Source: Cnuella takakiae
GTDB lineage: Bacteria > Bacteroidota > Bacteroidia > Chitinophagales > Chitinophagaceae
Length of the DNA: 64,000 nt
Assembly (NCBI RefSeq): GCF_001953305.1
Contig: NZ_MTFE01000010.1
Span: forward strand, 2,911,740 to 2,975,739
Direction: 5' to 3'
Part shown: piece by piece, positions 28,050-34,965 of the stretch
How the letters are laid out: each line of letters opens with the position of its first letter
How positions within the stretch are numbered: position 1 is the first letter of the stretch
Notes under the pieces: model-generated
What the model was told of the DNA's origin: nothing
Database searches by the model: none
What the model saw: only the letters and a program-made list of their open reading frames with translations
Position numbers and translations under genes: made by a program

Positions 28050-28352
28050 CTACCTGATGGGATGATGTACGGTGACCAGCTTGGTGCCATCGGGGAACGT
28101 AGCTTCAATCTGTATCTCCTCGATCATTTCAGGAACGCCACTCATCACGTCTTCGCGGGTCAGGATGGTGGTGCCGTACTGCATCAGTTCGGCAACGGTT
28201 TTGCCATCGCGTGCAGCTTCCTGCAGGTGCGAGGAGATCAGAGCGACCGCTTCGGGGTAGTTGAGTTTGAGTCCGCGGTCCTTGCGTTTTTGCGCCAGCT
28301 CACCGGCCAGGAATATCAATAGTTTTTCCGACTCCCTTGGAGACAAATGCAT
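28050..28352 (-). CDS. ureA: Urease subunit gamma
   Basis: 100-residue gamma subunit, first gene of the urease operon. I start at ATG 28352 ([20 protein letters not shown]), which gives the exact usual length; an open frame back to 28445 has no conserved content. Family segments [24 protein letters not shown] and the [13 protein letters not shown] end are clear. The upstream region to 28610 carries three tandem hairpins and no readable TAnnTTTG word on this strand. Confidence 0.96.
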   Translation of the reverse strand: MHLSPRESEKLLIFLAGELAQKRKDRGLKLNYPEAVALISSHLQEAARDGKTVAELMQYGTTILTREDVMSGVPEMIEEIQIEATFPDGTKLVTVHHPIR

Positions 28353-28454
28353 AAGCTGTGGTTGAATTGGGTAGATAACGGGGACAGGCAACCGGGAATA
28401 GAACGGCAAGTAATGCTTTTCTGGATTCCGCGTTTGAATGTACAACAGTTTGAT

Positions 28455-28487
28455 AAACCTTGAAGGTTTCGAAAACCTTCAAGGTTT
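28455..28487. repeat. 33-nt hairpin 1 of 3 (15-3-15)
   Basis: AAACCTTGAAGGTTT (28455-28469), loop CGA, then its exact complement AAACCTTCAAGGTTT (28473-28487). Each arm is itself nearly palindromic (AACCTT..AAGGTT), so the DNA can fold as one long or two short hairpins. It stands in the divergent gap between ureA and the DUF3347 gene. Confidence 0.9.
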
Positions 28488-28499
28488 GCTGATCTCCAT

Positions 28500-28532
28500 A
28501 AACCTATAAGGTTTCAAAAACCTTATAGGTTT
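28500..28532. repeat. 33-nt hairpin 2 of 3 (15-3-15)
   Basis: AAACCTATAAGGTTT (28500-28514), loop CAA, then AAACCTTATAGGTTT (28518-28532), a perfect 15-bp stem with the same geometry as hairpin 1 and 12 nt away from it. Arms again contain ACCT..AGGT. Confidence 0.9.
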
Positions 28533-28534
28533 TA

Positions 28535-28567
28535 ACACCTAACAGGTCTTGAAGACCTGTTAGGTGT
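28535..28567. repeat. 33-nt hairpin 3 of 3 (15-3-15)
   Basis: ACACCTAACAGGTCT (28535-28549), loop TGA, then AGACCTGTTAGGTGT (28553-28567), a perfect 15-bp stem 2 nt after hairpin 2. The arm keeps the ACCT..AGGT core but the rest differs from hairpins 1 and 2, so geometry is conserved more than sequence. Confidence 0.9.
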
Positions 28568-28585
28568 ACCCATCACCGATACAGC

Positions 28586-28593
28586 TATTTTTG
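28586..28593 (+). promoter_or_regulatory. -7 element for the DUF3347 gene
   Basis: TATTTTTG, perfect TAnnTTTG, 16 nt before ATG 28610 and 18 nt after the third hairpin. No -33 TTTG is present at the right spacing. Confidence 0.5.
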
Positions 28594-28609
28594 CACAAAG
28601 AAACCTTGT

Positions 28610-29227
28610 ATGAAAAAGATTGTCCTGCTGGTAGTTTTGGCCCTGGCTGGCGTTGCTGCCTGGTATTTTTGGGAAACCAAACCCAAACCCGATAATGAGG
28701 TTGCGGCCCTTTCGCAGCCTTTGGCCAGCAAACATAGCCTTGCTTTCAACCAGTCGGTAGACTCGGTACTGAATGCCTATTATGCCCTTTCGGATGCCCT
28801 GGTAAACTGGGATTCGGCAAAGGCGCAAATACATACCACCCAACTCAAGGACAGGTTGGCTCATTTTCCCCTTTCTGAATTGAAGGGAGATGAGGCATTG
28901 CAGCAAACTGCCCGACCTTTATTGGCACAGGTACAACAGGGAACCACCAGCATGGAAGCCGCTGCCGGCCTGGAAGCCAAACGCCGGGCTTTTCACACCC
29001 TGTCGCAAAACCTGTACAACCTGTTGCGTACGGTACGCTACGATGCTGCCACCATTTACCTGCAGGAATGCCCCATGGCTTTTAACGATGACGGCACCGG
29101 CAACTGGCTGAGCCAGACCGCGGCCATCCGTAATCCTTACCTGGGCACCCAGCATCCTAAATACAAGAGCGGCATGCTGGAATGTGGCGAAACCAAGGAC
29201 TCCATTGATTTTGCCCACGGCAAATAA
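28610..29227 (+). CDS. DUF3347 protein, membrane-anchored, possible metal binding
   Basis: 205 residues. An N-terminal hydrophobic helix (5-20) anchors or exports the protein. Residues 45-150 form a helical bundle; the C-terminal part carries the DUF3347 pattern ECPMAF (153-158), RNPYLG (174-179) and ML-ECGE (189-193). In this family the conserved Cys and Met residues often occur with heavy-metal (copper) efflux or binding proteins, so C154, M156, M189 and C192 are candidate metal ligands. The next gene, 12 nt downstream, encodes a TonB-dependent receptor. The metal role is inferred. Confidence 0.82.
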   Translation: MKKIVLLVVLALAGVAAWYFWETKPKPDNEVAALSQPLASKHSLAFNQSVDSVLNAYYALSDALVNWDSAKAQIHTTQLKDRLAHFPLSELKGDEALQQTARPLLAQVQQGTTSMEAAAGLEAKRRAFHTLSQNLYNLLRTVRYDAATIYLQECPMAFNDDGTGNWLSQTAAIRNPYLGTQHPKYKSGMLECGETKDSIDFAHGK

Positions 29228-29239
29228 GCAAACCCCTGC

Positions 29240-31591
29240 ATGAAACCATTACTTTCCTTAATGCTGGTGATGCTTTGCCTGGGTGCAACGGCCCAGAAAA
29301 AGATGACCCTGAGCGGCTATGTGCGCGACAGTGCTACCGGCGAGTCGGTGATCAGTGCCACCATTGCGGTATCGGGTAAAAACCTTTCGGTGAGCAGCAA
29401 CCAGTATGGCTTTTTCTCGCTGACCCTTGATAGCGGCAGCTATGTGCTGGCAGTAACCCATGTGGGTTATATCACCCAGGGTTACCCGGTAAACCTGCAA
29501 CAGGACCAGCGGCTCGACATCTTGTTGCAATCCACCAGCAGTGCCCTGAGCGAAGTAAAGGTGTATAGCCGCCGCCGCGACCAGAACGTGCGGAACGCTC
29601 AAATGGGGCGTATCGATCTGTCCATCAACCAGATCAAGAACATCCCGGCCTTCCTGGGCGAGGTGGACATCCTGAAAACCCTGCAACTGCTGCCCGGTGT
29701 GCGCAATGCGGGTGAAGGGAATGCCGGTTTTTACGTTCGGGGTGGTGGTGCCGACCAAAACCTGATCATGCTGGATGATGCCGTGGTGTACAATACCGGC
29801 CACCTGTTTGGGTTTTTCTCCATTTTCAACTCAGACGCTATCAAAAATACTTCCCTGATCAAGGGCGGCATGCCTGCACAGTACGGCGGCAGGCTGTCTT
29901 CAGTGCTGGACATTACCATGAAGGACGGCAATAGCCGCAAATTTGAAGGGGAAGGCGGCATCGGCCTGATTGCATCGCGGCTTTCGTTGCAGGGACCATT
30001 GGTAAAGGACAAAGCTTCCTTTATCGTATCGGCCCGCCGCACTTATGTGGATGCGCTCACCCGGCCATTTATCAAAAAAACTTCCGATTTCTACGGTTCT
30101 GGCTATTTCTTTTACGACCTTAATGCCAAGATCAACTACCGGATCTCGGAAAAAGACCGGCTCTACCTAAGCGGGTACTTTGGCCGCGATGTTTTTGATT
30201 TCAACAACCAGCGCCGATCTTTTGGCGCCAAGATTCCTTGGGGTAACAGCACGGCAACGCTGCGGTGGAACCATGTGTTCAGCAATAAACTGTTTGCCAA
30301 CACTACGGTGGTGTTCAATGATTATAAGTTCCGGTTTACTGCGAGGCAGGATAACCTGAATTTCACCCTCGCCTCCGGCATCCGCGATGGCAATGCCAAG
30401 GTAGATTTTGACTATTACCCGGCACCCAGGCACAAGATGAAGTTTGGGGGTCAAACCACCTACCACCGCTTTACGCCCAATGTACTCAGCGGGAACCAGG
30501 ATTCGGTGGTATTTACGCCCAGCAATGAGGACAATAAATACGCCTGGGAAAACGCCCTGTACATTCAGGACGATTGGGACCTGAGCGAAAAGATAAAGCT
30601 GAACTATGGCCTGCGGTGGACCGGTTTCAGCCAGGTGGGTCCTTATACGGCCTTCCAGCGGGACGCCAACCGCAATAAGCTGGATAGCACCGTGTATGGC
30701 AGTGGCGACCTGATCAAAACCTACCAGGGTTTGGAGCCCAGGGCCACTATGCGTTTCCAGATAAATGACGCGTCTTCCATCAAGGCGGCGGTAAACCGCA
30801 ATTACCAGTTCATACACCTTGTAAGCAATTCTGGTTCTACGCTGCCCACCGACCTTTGGGTGCCCAGTACCTTCCGGGTAAAACCGCAGATTGCCTGGCA
30901 GTATGCTTTGGGTTATTTTAAAAACCTGAAGGATAATGCTATTGAAACTTCGGTAGAAGTGTATTACAAGTCTATGCAAAACCAGATCGAGTACCGCGAA
31001 GGCTACACACCCGGCCTCACCGACCCCGAAGAGGAATTTGTTTTTGGCAAGGGCTGGAGTTATGGCTCCGAGTTCCTGATCAACAAAGTGCGGGGTAAAC
31101 TGACCGGCTGGGTTGGGTATACGCTTTCCTGGACCTGGCGGCAGTTTCCACAATTGAATGAAGGCAAAAAGTACCCGGCCCGTTACGACCGCCGCCATGA
31201 TCTCTCCGTAGTAGGTACTTACGAACTCAGTCCAAAATGGCGGTTTGGTGGTGCCTTTGTTTATGGTACCGGTAATGCCACTTCCCTGCCCGAACGGTTT
31301 TATATTGTTGAAGGAGTGCTCACACAGGCATTCAGCCGCATCAATGCCTACCGCTTACCGGCTTATCACCGCCTCGACCTGAGTGCAACCCTTACCCCCA
31401 ACAAGAATAAAAACCGGAAACTCGGTACCCAATGGGTGTTCAGCATTTATAATGTGTACAGCAGGCTCAATCCTTACTTCCTCTACTTCGACCAAACCGG
31501 CAGCCCGCTTGATGGCAGCCTGAAGGTAGAAGCGAGGCAAGTGTCGCTGTTCCCAATTATTCCTACCGTTACCTGGAACTTTAAGTTTTAA
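29240..31591 (+). CDS. TonB-dependent receptor with CarboxypepD_reg-like domain
   Basis: 783-residue outer-membrane receptor. Signal peptide 1-18 (MKPLLSLMLVMLCLGATAQ); an Ig-like CarboxypepD_reg-like domain about 22-105 (LSGYVRDSATGESVISATIAV, YGFFSLTLDSGSYVL); a plug domain about 120-240 with NAGFYVRGGGADQNLIMLDDAVVYN; then a beta-barrel to the C-terminal aromatic VTWNFKF. It is short for a SusC-type receptor and no SusD partner follows, so glycan uptake is unlikely. Co-transcription with the DUF3347 gene (12-nt gap) hints at a metal or metal-chelate substrate; this is inference. Confidence 0.92.
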   Translation: MKPLLSLMLVMLCLGATAQKKMTLSGYVRDSATGESVISATIAVSGKNLSVSSNQYGFFSLTLDSGSYVLAVTHVGYITQGYPVNLQQDQRLDILLQSTSSALSEVKVYSRRRDQNVRNAQMGRIDLSINQIKNIPAFLGEVDILKTLQLLPGVRNAGEGNAGFYVRGGGADQNLIMLDDAVVYNTGHLFGFFSIFNSDAIKNTSLIKGGMPAQYGGRLSSVLDITMKDGNSRKFEGEGGIGLIASRLSLQGPLVKDKASFIVSARRTYVDALTRPFIKKTSDFYGSGYFFYDLNAKINYRISEKDRLYLSGYFGRDVFDFNNQRRSFGAKIPWGNSTATLRWNHVFSNKLFANTTVVFNDYKFRFTARQDNLNFTLASGIRDGNAKVDFDYYPAPRHKMKFGGQTTYHRFTPNVLSGNQDSVVFTPSNEDNKYAWENALYIQDDWDLSEKIKLNYGLRWTGFSQVGPYTAFQRDANRNKLDSTVYGSGDLIKTYQGLEPRATMRFQINDASSIKAAVNRNYQFIHLVSNSGSTLPTDLWVPSTFRVKPQIAWQYALGYFKNLKDNAIETSVEVYYKSMQNQIEYREGYTPGLTDPEEEFVFGKGWSYGSEFLINKVRGKLTGWVGYTLSWTWRQFPQLNEGKKYPARYDRRHDLSVVGTYELSPKWRFGGAFVYGTGNATSLPERFYIVEGVLTQAFSRINAYRLPAYHRLDLSATLTPNKNKNRKLGTQWVFSIYNVYSRLNPYFLYFDQTGSPLDGSLKVEARQVSLFPIIPTVTWNFKF

Positions 31592-31720
31592 GTCGGAGGT
31601 AAGAAGTACGAAGTCAACAGCCGGTCACATCAAGAACCGGCTGTTTACTTTGTACTTTGAAATTCGCACTTCGCACTTCGCACTTCCAACTTCGTACTTC
31701 GCACTTCCACCTTCGTACTT
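31592..31720. repeat. Terminator hairpin inside a word-type inverted repeat
   Basis: The convergent gap is filled from stop to stop. Left arm 31592-31616 (GAAGTACGAAGT words) faces right arm 31647-31720, made of repeated CGCACTTC, CGTACTTC and CCAACTTC words. Between them AACAGCCGGT (31616-31625) pairs with ACCGGCTGTT (31636-31645), followed by TACTTT, a plausible terminator. The right arm runs into the TAA of the thioredoxin-like gene. Confidence 0.8.
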
Positions 31721-32843
31721 AATACACCCTTCCAATCAAGGGATGATCCACGATCATCTTCTTGATGGCCATGGGATTGATAGTGGCCTGTTTGCGGTAA
31801 ACAATTTTTCCGCCGGGCTCCACCAGGATGGTGTAGGGGAGGGCGCCCTGCCATTTGGAGTCCACTGCTTCAATCAGTTTGTATTTGTCGTCTGCCGAAA
31901 ACAGGTAGTTCTTATTGGATGCACCTTTTCCCTGCAGGAACTTCAGCACTTTATCTTTCTTTTCAGGGCTGTCAGCGGAAATGGAAACAAACTCGAAATC
32001 CCTTCCGCGGTACATACGGTTGATGCTCATAAAATCGGGGAACTCAACCACGCAGGGCCCGCACCAAGTAGCCCAAATATTGATCAGGCGGAGTTTGTCG
32101 CCTTTGTTGGCCAGGAGCTCTTTTACGCCGGCTTCGTCAATCATATCCAAACCCACGGGTTCTTTCATCCAACCTTCCATGGCTGTTTTGTTGCCTTCCT
32201 CTTTTTCGGCCCATTTTACCGAGCAGCCAAAAACCTTTGTAGTAGCCACCGGCACTTCTTTTTCCTGGAGCAGGGCGTCAAGCGCATTGCGGGTATCGAG
32301 GCTGTTGGGTGTTTTGGTGGGTTTCTCCACATCATCGATGCGGCCCTGGTAGCGCAGCTTACGTTCTTTGTCGAAAATAAAAACATGTGGGGTAGCTACG
32401 GGTCCATAGGCTTTGGCCATGGCCTGCATATCGCCATCATACAGGTAAGGGAAATTGTATCCTTTCTCCTTTGCCCTTTGCTTCATCTCGGCATAAGAGT
32501 CGCTCAGGTCGGTATAACCCAGTTCATCCAACCGTACAGCCTTGGGGTCGTTGGGCGATACTGCTACAACAGCAACGCCTTTTGCTGCATAATCTTTGGT
32601 AAGTTGAATCAACCGGTCTTCGTAAGCCTGGGCAGTAGGGCAGTGGTTACAGGTAAATACGATGGCCAGCAGTTTGGCGCTATTAAATGACGCAAGGGTA
32701 TAGGTTTTACCGTCTACGCCTTTGAGGGAAAAGGACGGTGCCTTGGTTCCGATGGCAATGGTTGGATGATCATCTGCCGCTAAGGCCAAAACGGGCAGCA
32801 AAAACAATAGGAGTAAGGAAGTTAGCAGGGTTCCTTTTTTCAT
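31719..32843 (-). CDS. Secreted tandem thioredoxin-fold protein
   Basis: 374 residues with signal peptide 1-22. Two thioredoxin-like domains are fused. The first (about 28-195) looks like an AhpC/TSA-type redoxin with CNHC at 65-68 (IVFTCNHCPTAQAYED). The second (about 215-374) is TlpA/ResA-like with WCGPC at 260-264 (NIWATWCGPCVVEFP) and a cis-Pro region (ALPYTILVEP). A cysteine at 207 (FGCSVKW) lies in the linker. The likely role is disulfide or peroxide chemistry in the periplasm. Neighbours give no partner. Confidence 0.9.
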   Translation of the reverse strand: MKKGTLLTSLLLLFLLPVLALAADDHPTIAIGTKAPSFSLKGVDGKTYTLASFNSAKLLAIVFTCNHCPTAQAYEDRLIQLTKDYAAKGVAVVAVSPNDPKAVRLDELGYTDLSDSYAEMKQRAKEKGYNFPYLYDGDMQAMAKAYGPVATPHVFIFDKERKLRYQGRIDDVEKPTKTPNSLDTRNALDALLQEKEVPVATTKVFGCSVKWAEKEEGNKTAMEGWMKEPVGLDMIDEAGVKELLANKGDKLRLINIWATWCGPCVVEFPDFMSINRMYRGRDFEFVSISADSPEKKDKVLKFLQGKGASNKNYLFSADDKYKLIEAVDSKWQGALPYTILVEPGGKIVYRKQATINPMAIKKMIVDHPLIGRVY

Positions 32844-32925
32844 GGTGACAAGCTTTATGCTAATATAAGCACAACAGGCTTAAGCATTAGCCGCCGTTTT
32901 CATACAAGCAAAAAGGAAAGCAGGA

Positions 32926-33645
32926 TTATAAATAGAGATAGTAATCTTTCAAAAGTTCCGTGAATGCGGCACTATAGTTCTTGTCTTCTGTACAAATAAG
33001 CAGGCTGGTTTCTGTTTGCATCTGCGGTGCCCTTTTCGATAATTGCATCATCAAACGGAATGGCGCATGACTGGGTGTTTGATGTACCCTTACCACCTGT
33101 GCCAGGTGGAAACCAGAATCGGAGATGAGCTTGACTATTTCCTGGGTTCTTTTGGCTGGCAGGAGCAAATAGGCCTGGCCATCTGCCTCAAGCAGGTTGT
33201 AGGTTTTGGCAAAAAGGTCCTTGAGCAGCAATCCGCCAGCATGATGGGCCAGGTTGCGTCCCTGGTGGGTGGACGCCAGTTCTCCCTCGTAAAAGGGCGG
33301 GTTGCTGAAAATCAGGGGGTATTTCCGGGAAAAAGATGTTTTCAGGAAATCACCCATTATTACGTTCACCTGTTGGGGCCAGGGACTGGCGGCAATATTC
33401 TCCCCTGCCTGTGCCGCTGCCTCCGGGTCGATTTCCACCGCATCTATAGGTACTTGATTTTGCTGCGCTACCATCAGCGACAATAAGCCGGTACCCGTTC
33501 CGATGTCAAGGGCTGCATCATATGTTTTTCCTGCAGCCTGGTGGGCTACCCATGCCCCAAACAGGCAACCGTCGGTGGTTACCTTCATGGCACAGCGGTC
33601 GTGCCGGATGCAGAATTGCTTGAATTGAAAGTAGGGGTTGGGCAT
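32926..33645 (-). CDS. trmN6: tRNA1(Val) (adenine-37-N6)-methyltransferase
   Basis: 239 residues, class I SAM-dependent methyltransferase of the YfiC/TrmN6 type, modifying A37 of tRNA1(Val). The N-terminus FQFKQFCIRHDRCAMKVTTDG is the family opening; the SAM motif is DIGTGTG at 47-53; the N6-adenine motif NPPF is at 115-118 (SNPPFYEGE). Length is typical. It ends 27 nt before tsaD on the same strand in map terms, tsaD being upstream, so both tRNA modification genes may share a transcript. Confidence 0.93.
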   Translation of the reverse strand: MPNPYFQFKQFCIRHDRCAMKVTTDGCLFGAWVAHQAAGKTYDAALDIGTGTGLLSLMVAQQNQVPIDAVEIDPEAAAQAGENIAASPWPQQVNVIMGDFLKTSFSRKYPLIFSNPPFYEGELASTHQGRNLAHHAGGLLLKDLFAKTYNLLEADGQAYLLLPAKRTQEIVKLISDSGFHLAQVVRVHQTPSHAPFRLMMQLSKRAPQMQTETSLLICTEDKNYSAAFTELLKDYYLYL

Positions 33646-33671
33646 ACCTCGATGGATATCATTTACACAAA

Positions 33672-34739
33672 CTACCAGGTAGCCCTTGCACTGGCGCTTT
33701 CCGCTAAGGGCGTAAAGGTACCTGCCAGGTATTTGTAATATCCTGTAATAGCAATCATGGCGGCATTGTCGGTACAGTACTCAAAATCTGGAATAAACAC
33801 TTCCCAGCCATGTTGGGCACCTAATTCCTTTAATCCCTTACGCAGCCCGCTATTGGCCGATACACCGCCAGCCATGCAAAGACGCGTACAGCCTGTTTGC
33901 AGGGCCGCTTTCTTCAATTTGTTAAGTAGGATGGTTACAATCCGGTGTTGGATAGAAGCGCAGATGTCAGCCAGGTGTTTGGTAACAAAGTCTGGGTTTT
34001 CTTTTTGCTGCTTTTGCAAAAAATACAGCACGGAAGTTTTTAAGCCACTGAAACTAAAATCAAGTCCTTCAATTTGAGGCTCGGCAAAAGCAAAAGCTTT
34101 GGGATTGCCCGATTGGGCATATTTGTCAATCAGGGGGCCGCCAGGGTATGAAAGGCCCATGATCTTGGCCGTTTTGTCGAATGCCTCACCGGCTGCATCA
34201 TCAAGTGTTTCGCCAATCACTTCCATATCGGAAGGGCTTTTCACAAACACAATTTGGGTATGGCCGCCGCTAACGGTCAAACATAAAAAAGGAAATGCCG
34301 GTTGCGGGTCACCAATGAGATTGGCAAGTACATGCGCCTGCATGTGGTGAACAGCAATCAGGGGCTTGTCCATTGCAATGGCAAGGGACCGGGCAAACTG
34401 GCTGCCCACCAGCAGGGAGCCGATCAGGCCCGGAGCCTGGGTATAAGCAATGGCATCAATTTCCGGAAGGGAAACATTCGCTTGCTTTAGCGCAAGGTCT
34501 ACTACGGGTACGATGTTTTGCATGTGTGCCCGGCTAGCCAGCTCGGGCACCACGCCGCCATATTGTTCGTGTACGGTCTGGTTGGCTATATAGTTGGAAA
34601 GGATCTTGCCATCCCGGCACACCGAAGCCGAGGTTTCATCACAGGAAGATTCAATGGCCAAAATTGTAACACCAACACCCCATGTCCCCCTGAATGGGGA
34701 ACTTAGGCCGGAGTTTCCTTGTTCAGTTTCCAAATTCAT
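33672..34739 (-). CDS. tsaD: tRNA threonylcarbamoyladenosine synthase subunit TsaD, with a repeat-encoded N-terminal extension
   Basis: 355-residue Kae1/TsaD ATPase that makes t6A37 in ANN-decoding tRNAs with TsaB and TsaE. Family signature: LAIESSCDETS, HHMQAHVLANL (metal His pair), LTVSGGHTQIV and the C-terminal CTDNAAMIAITGYY. Conserved sequence begins at residue 25; the first 24 residues are not part of the family. Codons 9-22 are the translation of a 39-nt dispersed repeat (34676-34714). No ATG or GTG occurs between the repeat and the conserved core (only ATT 34664 and TTG 34661), and a TATCTTCG promoter-like word precedes ATG 34739, so the extended start is the best choice. Confidence 0.95.
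   Translation of the reverse strand: MNLETEQGNSGLSSPFRGTWGVGVTILAIESSCDETSASVCRDGKILSNYIANQTVHEQYGGVVPELASRAHMQNIVPVVDLALKQANVSLPEIDAIAYTQAPGLIGSLLVGSQFARSLAIAMDKPLIAVHHMQAHVLANLIGDPQPAFPFLCLTVSGGHTQIVFVKSPSDMEVIGETLDDAAGEAFDKTAKIMGLSYPGGPLIDKYAQSGNPKAFAFAEPQIEGLDFSFSGLKTSVLYFLQKQQKENPDFVTKHLADICASIQHRIVTILLNKLKKAALQTGCTRLCMAGGVSANSGLRKGLKELGAQHGWEVFIPDFEYCTDNAAMIAITGYYKYLAGTFTPLAESASARATW
34676..34714 (-). repeat. Family A palindromic repeat, copy A, inside tsaD coding sequence
   Basis: 39 nt, read on the minus strand as ACTCCGGCCTAAGTTCCCC, then a short loop, GGGGG and GGGGTG. It differs from copy B at 3 of 39 positions. Its length is 13 codons and it leaves the tsaD frame open. It faces copy B (34924-34962) in inverted orientation. 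Confidence 0.9.
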
Positions 34740-34809
34740 CGGTGCGAAGATAGGGCAAGCTTAGACCGGTTAAATGCGTGTAGACCTGGGGCAAAGTATT
34801 AAAAAGCGA

Positions 34810-34833
34810 ATGGGCTGTGTAGACACAGCCCAT
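34810..34833. repeat. Perfect hairpin within the copy A-copy B segment
   Basis: ATGGGCTGTGT (34810-34820) and ACACAGCCCAT (34823-34833) are exact complements with a 2-nt loop. No T-run follows, so terminator function for the permease transcript is uncertain. It lies upstream of the tsaD start. Confidence 0.75.
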
Positions 34834-34923
34834 GACATATTACTTCAGTTCTTAAGTGTTTAATAAAAAATCACTAAGCATACCATTTAACCCTGCAAAA
34901 TGCCCATAGAAAACAAGAAAGGT

Positions 34924-34962
34924 ACTCCGGCCTAAGTTCCCCCTTCAGGGGAACAGGGGGTG
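34924..34962 (+). repeat. Family A palindromic repeat, copy B, 3 nt from the permease stop codon
   Basis: 39 nt beginning ACTCCGGCCTAAGTTCCCCC and ending CAGGGGGTG. The inner part TTCCCC/GGGGAA can form a hairpin. The ABC permease stop codon (34966-34968, minus strand) is 3 nt away. Confidence 0.9.
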
Positions 34963-34965
34963 GAT

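Noticed and set aside
22380-28352. Urease cluster as a recently transferred island
   Set aside because: No flanking tRNA, integrase, direct repeats or visible change in base or codon use compared with neighbours.
30167-31198. A 343-codon minus-strand frame opposite the TonB receptor, and a 346-codon plus-strand frame at 31650-32690 opposite the thioredoxin-like gene
   Set aside because: Both are shadows of well-supported genes; the second also starts inside the word-type repeat.
34659-34664. TTG 34661 or ATT 34664 as the true tsaD start, excluding the repeat from the protein
   Set aside because: Not excluded fully, but ATG 34739 is in frame, preceded by a promoter-like word and without intervening stop, while both alternatives are rare start codons and give an N-terminus shorter than usual.
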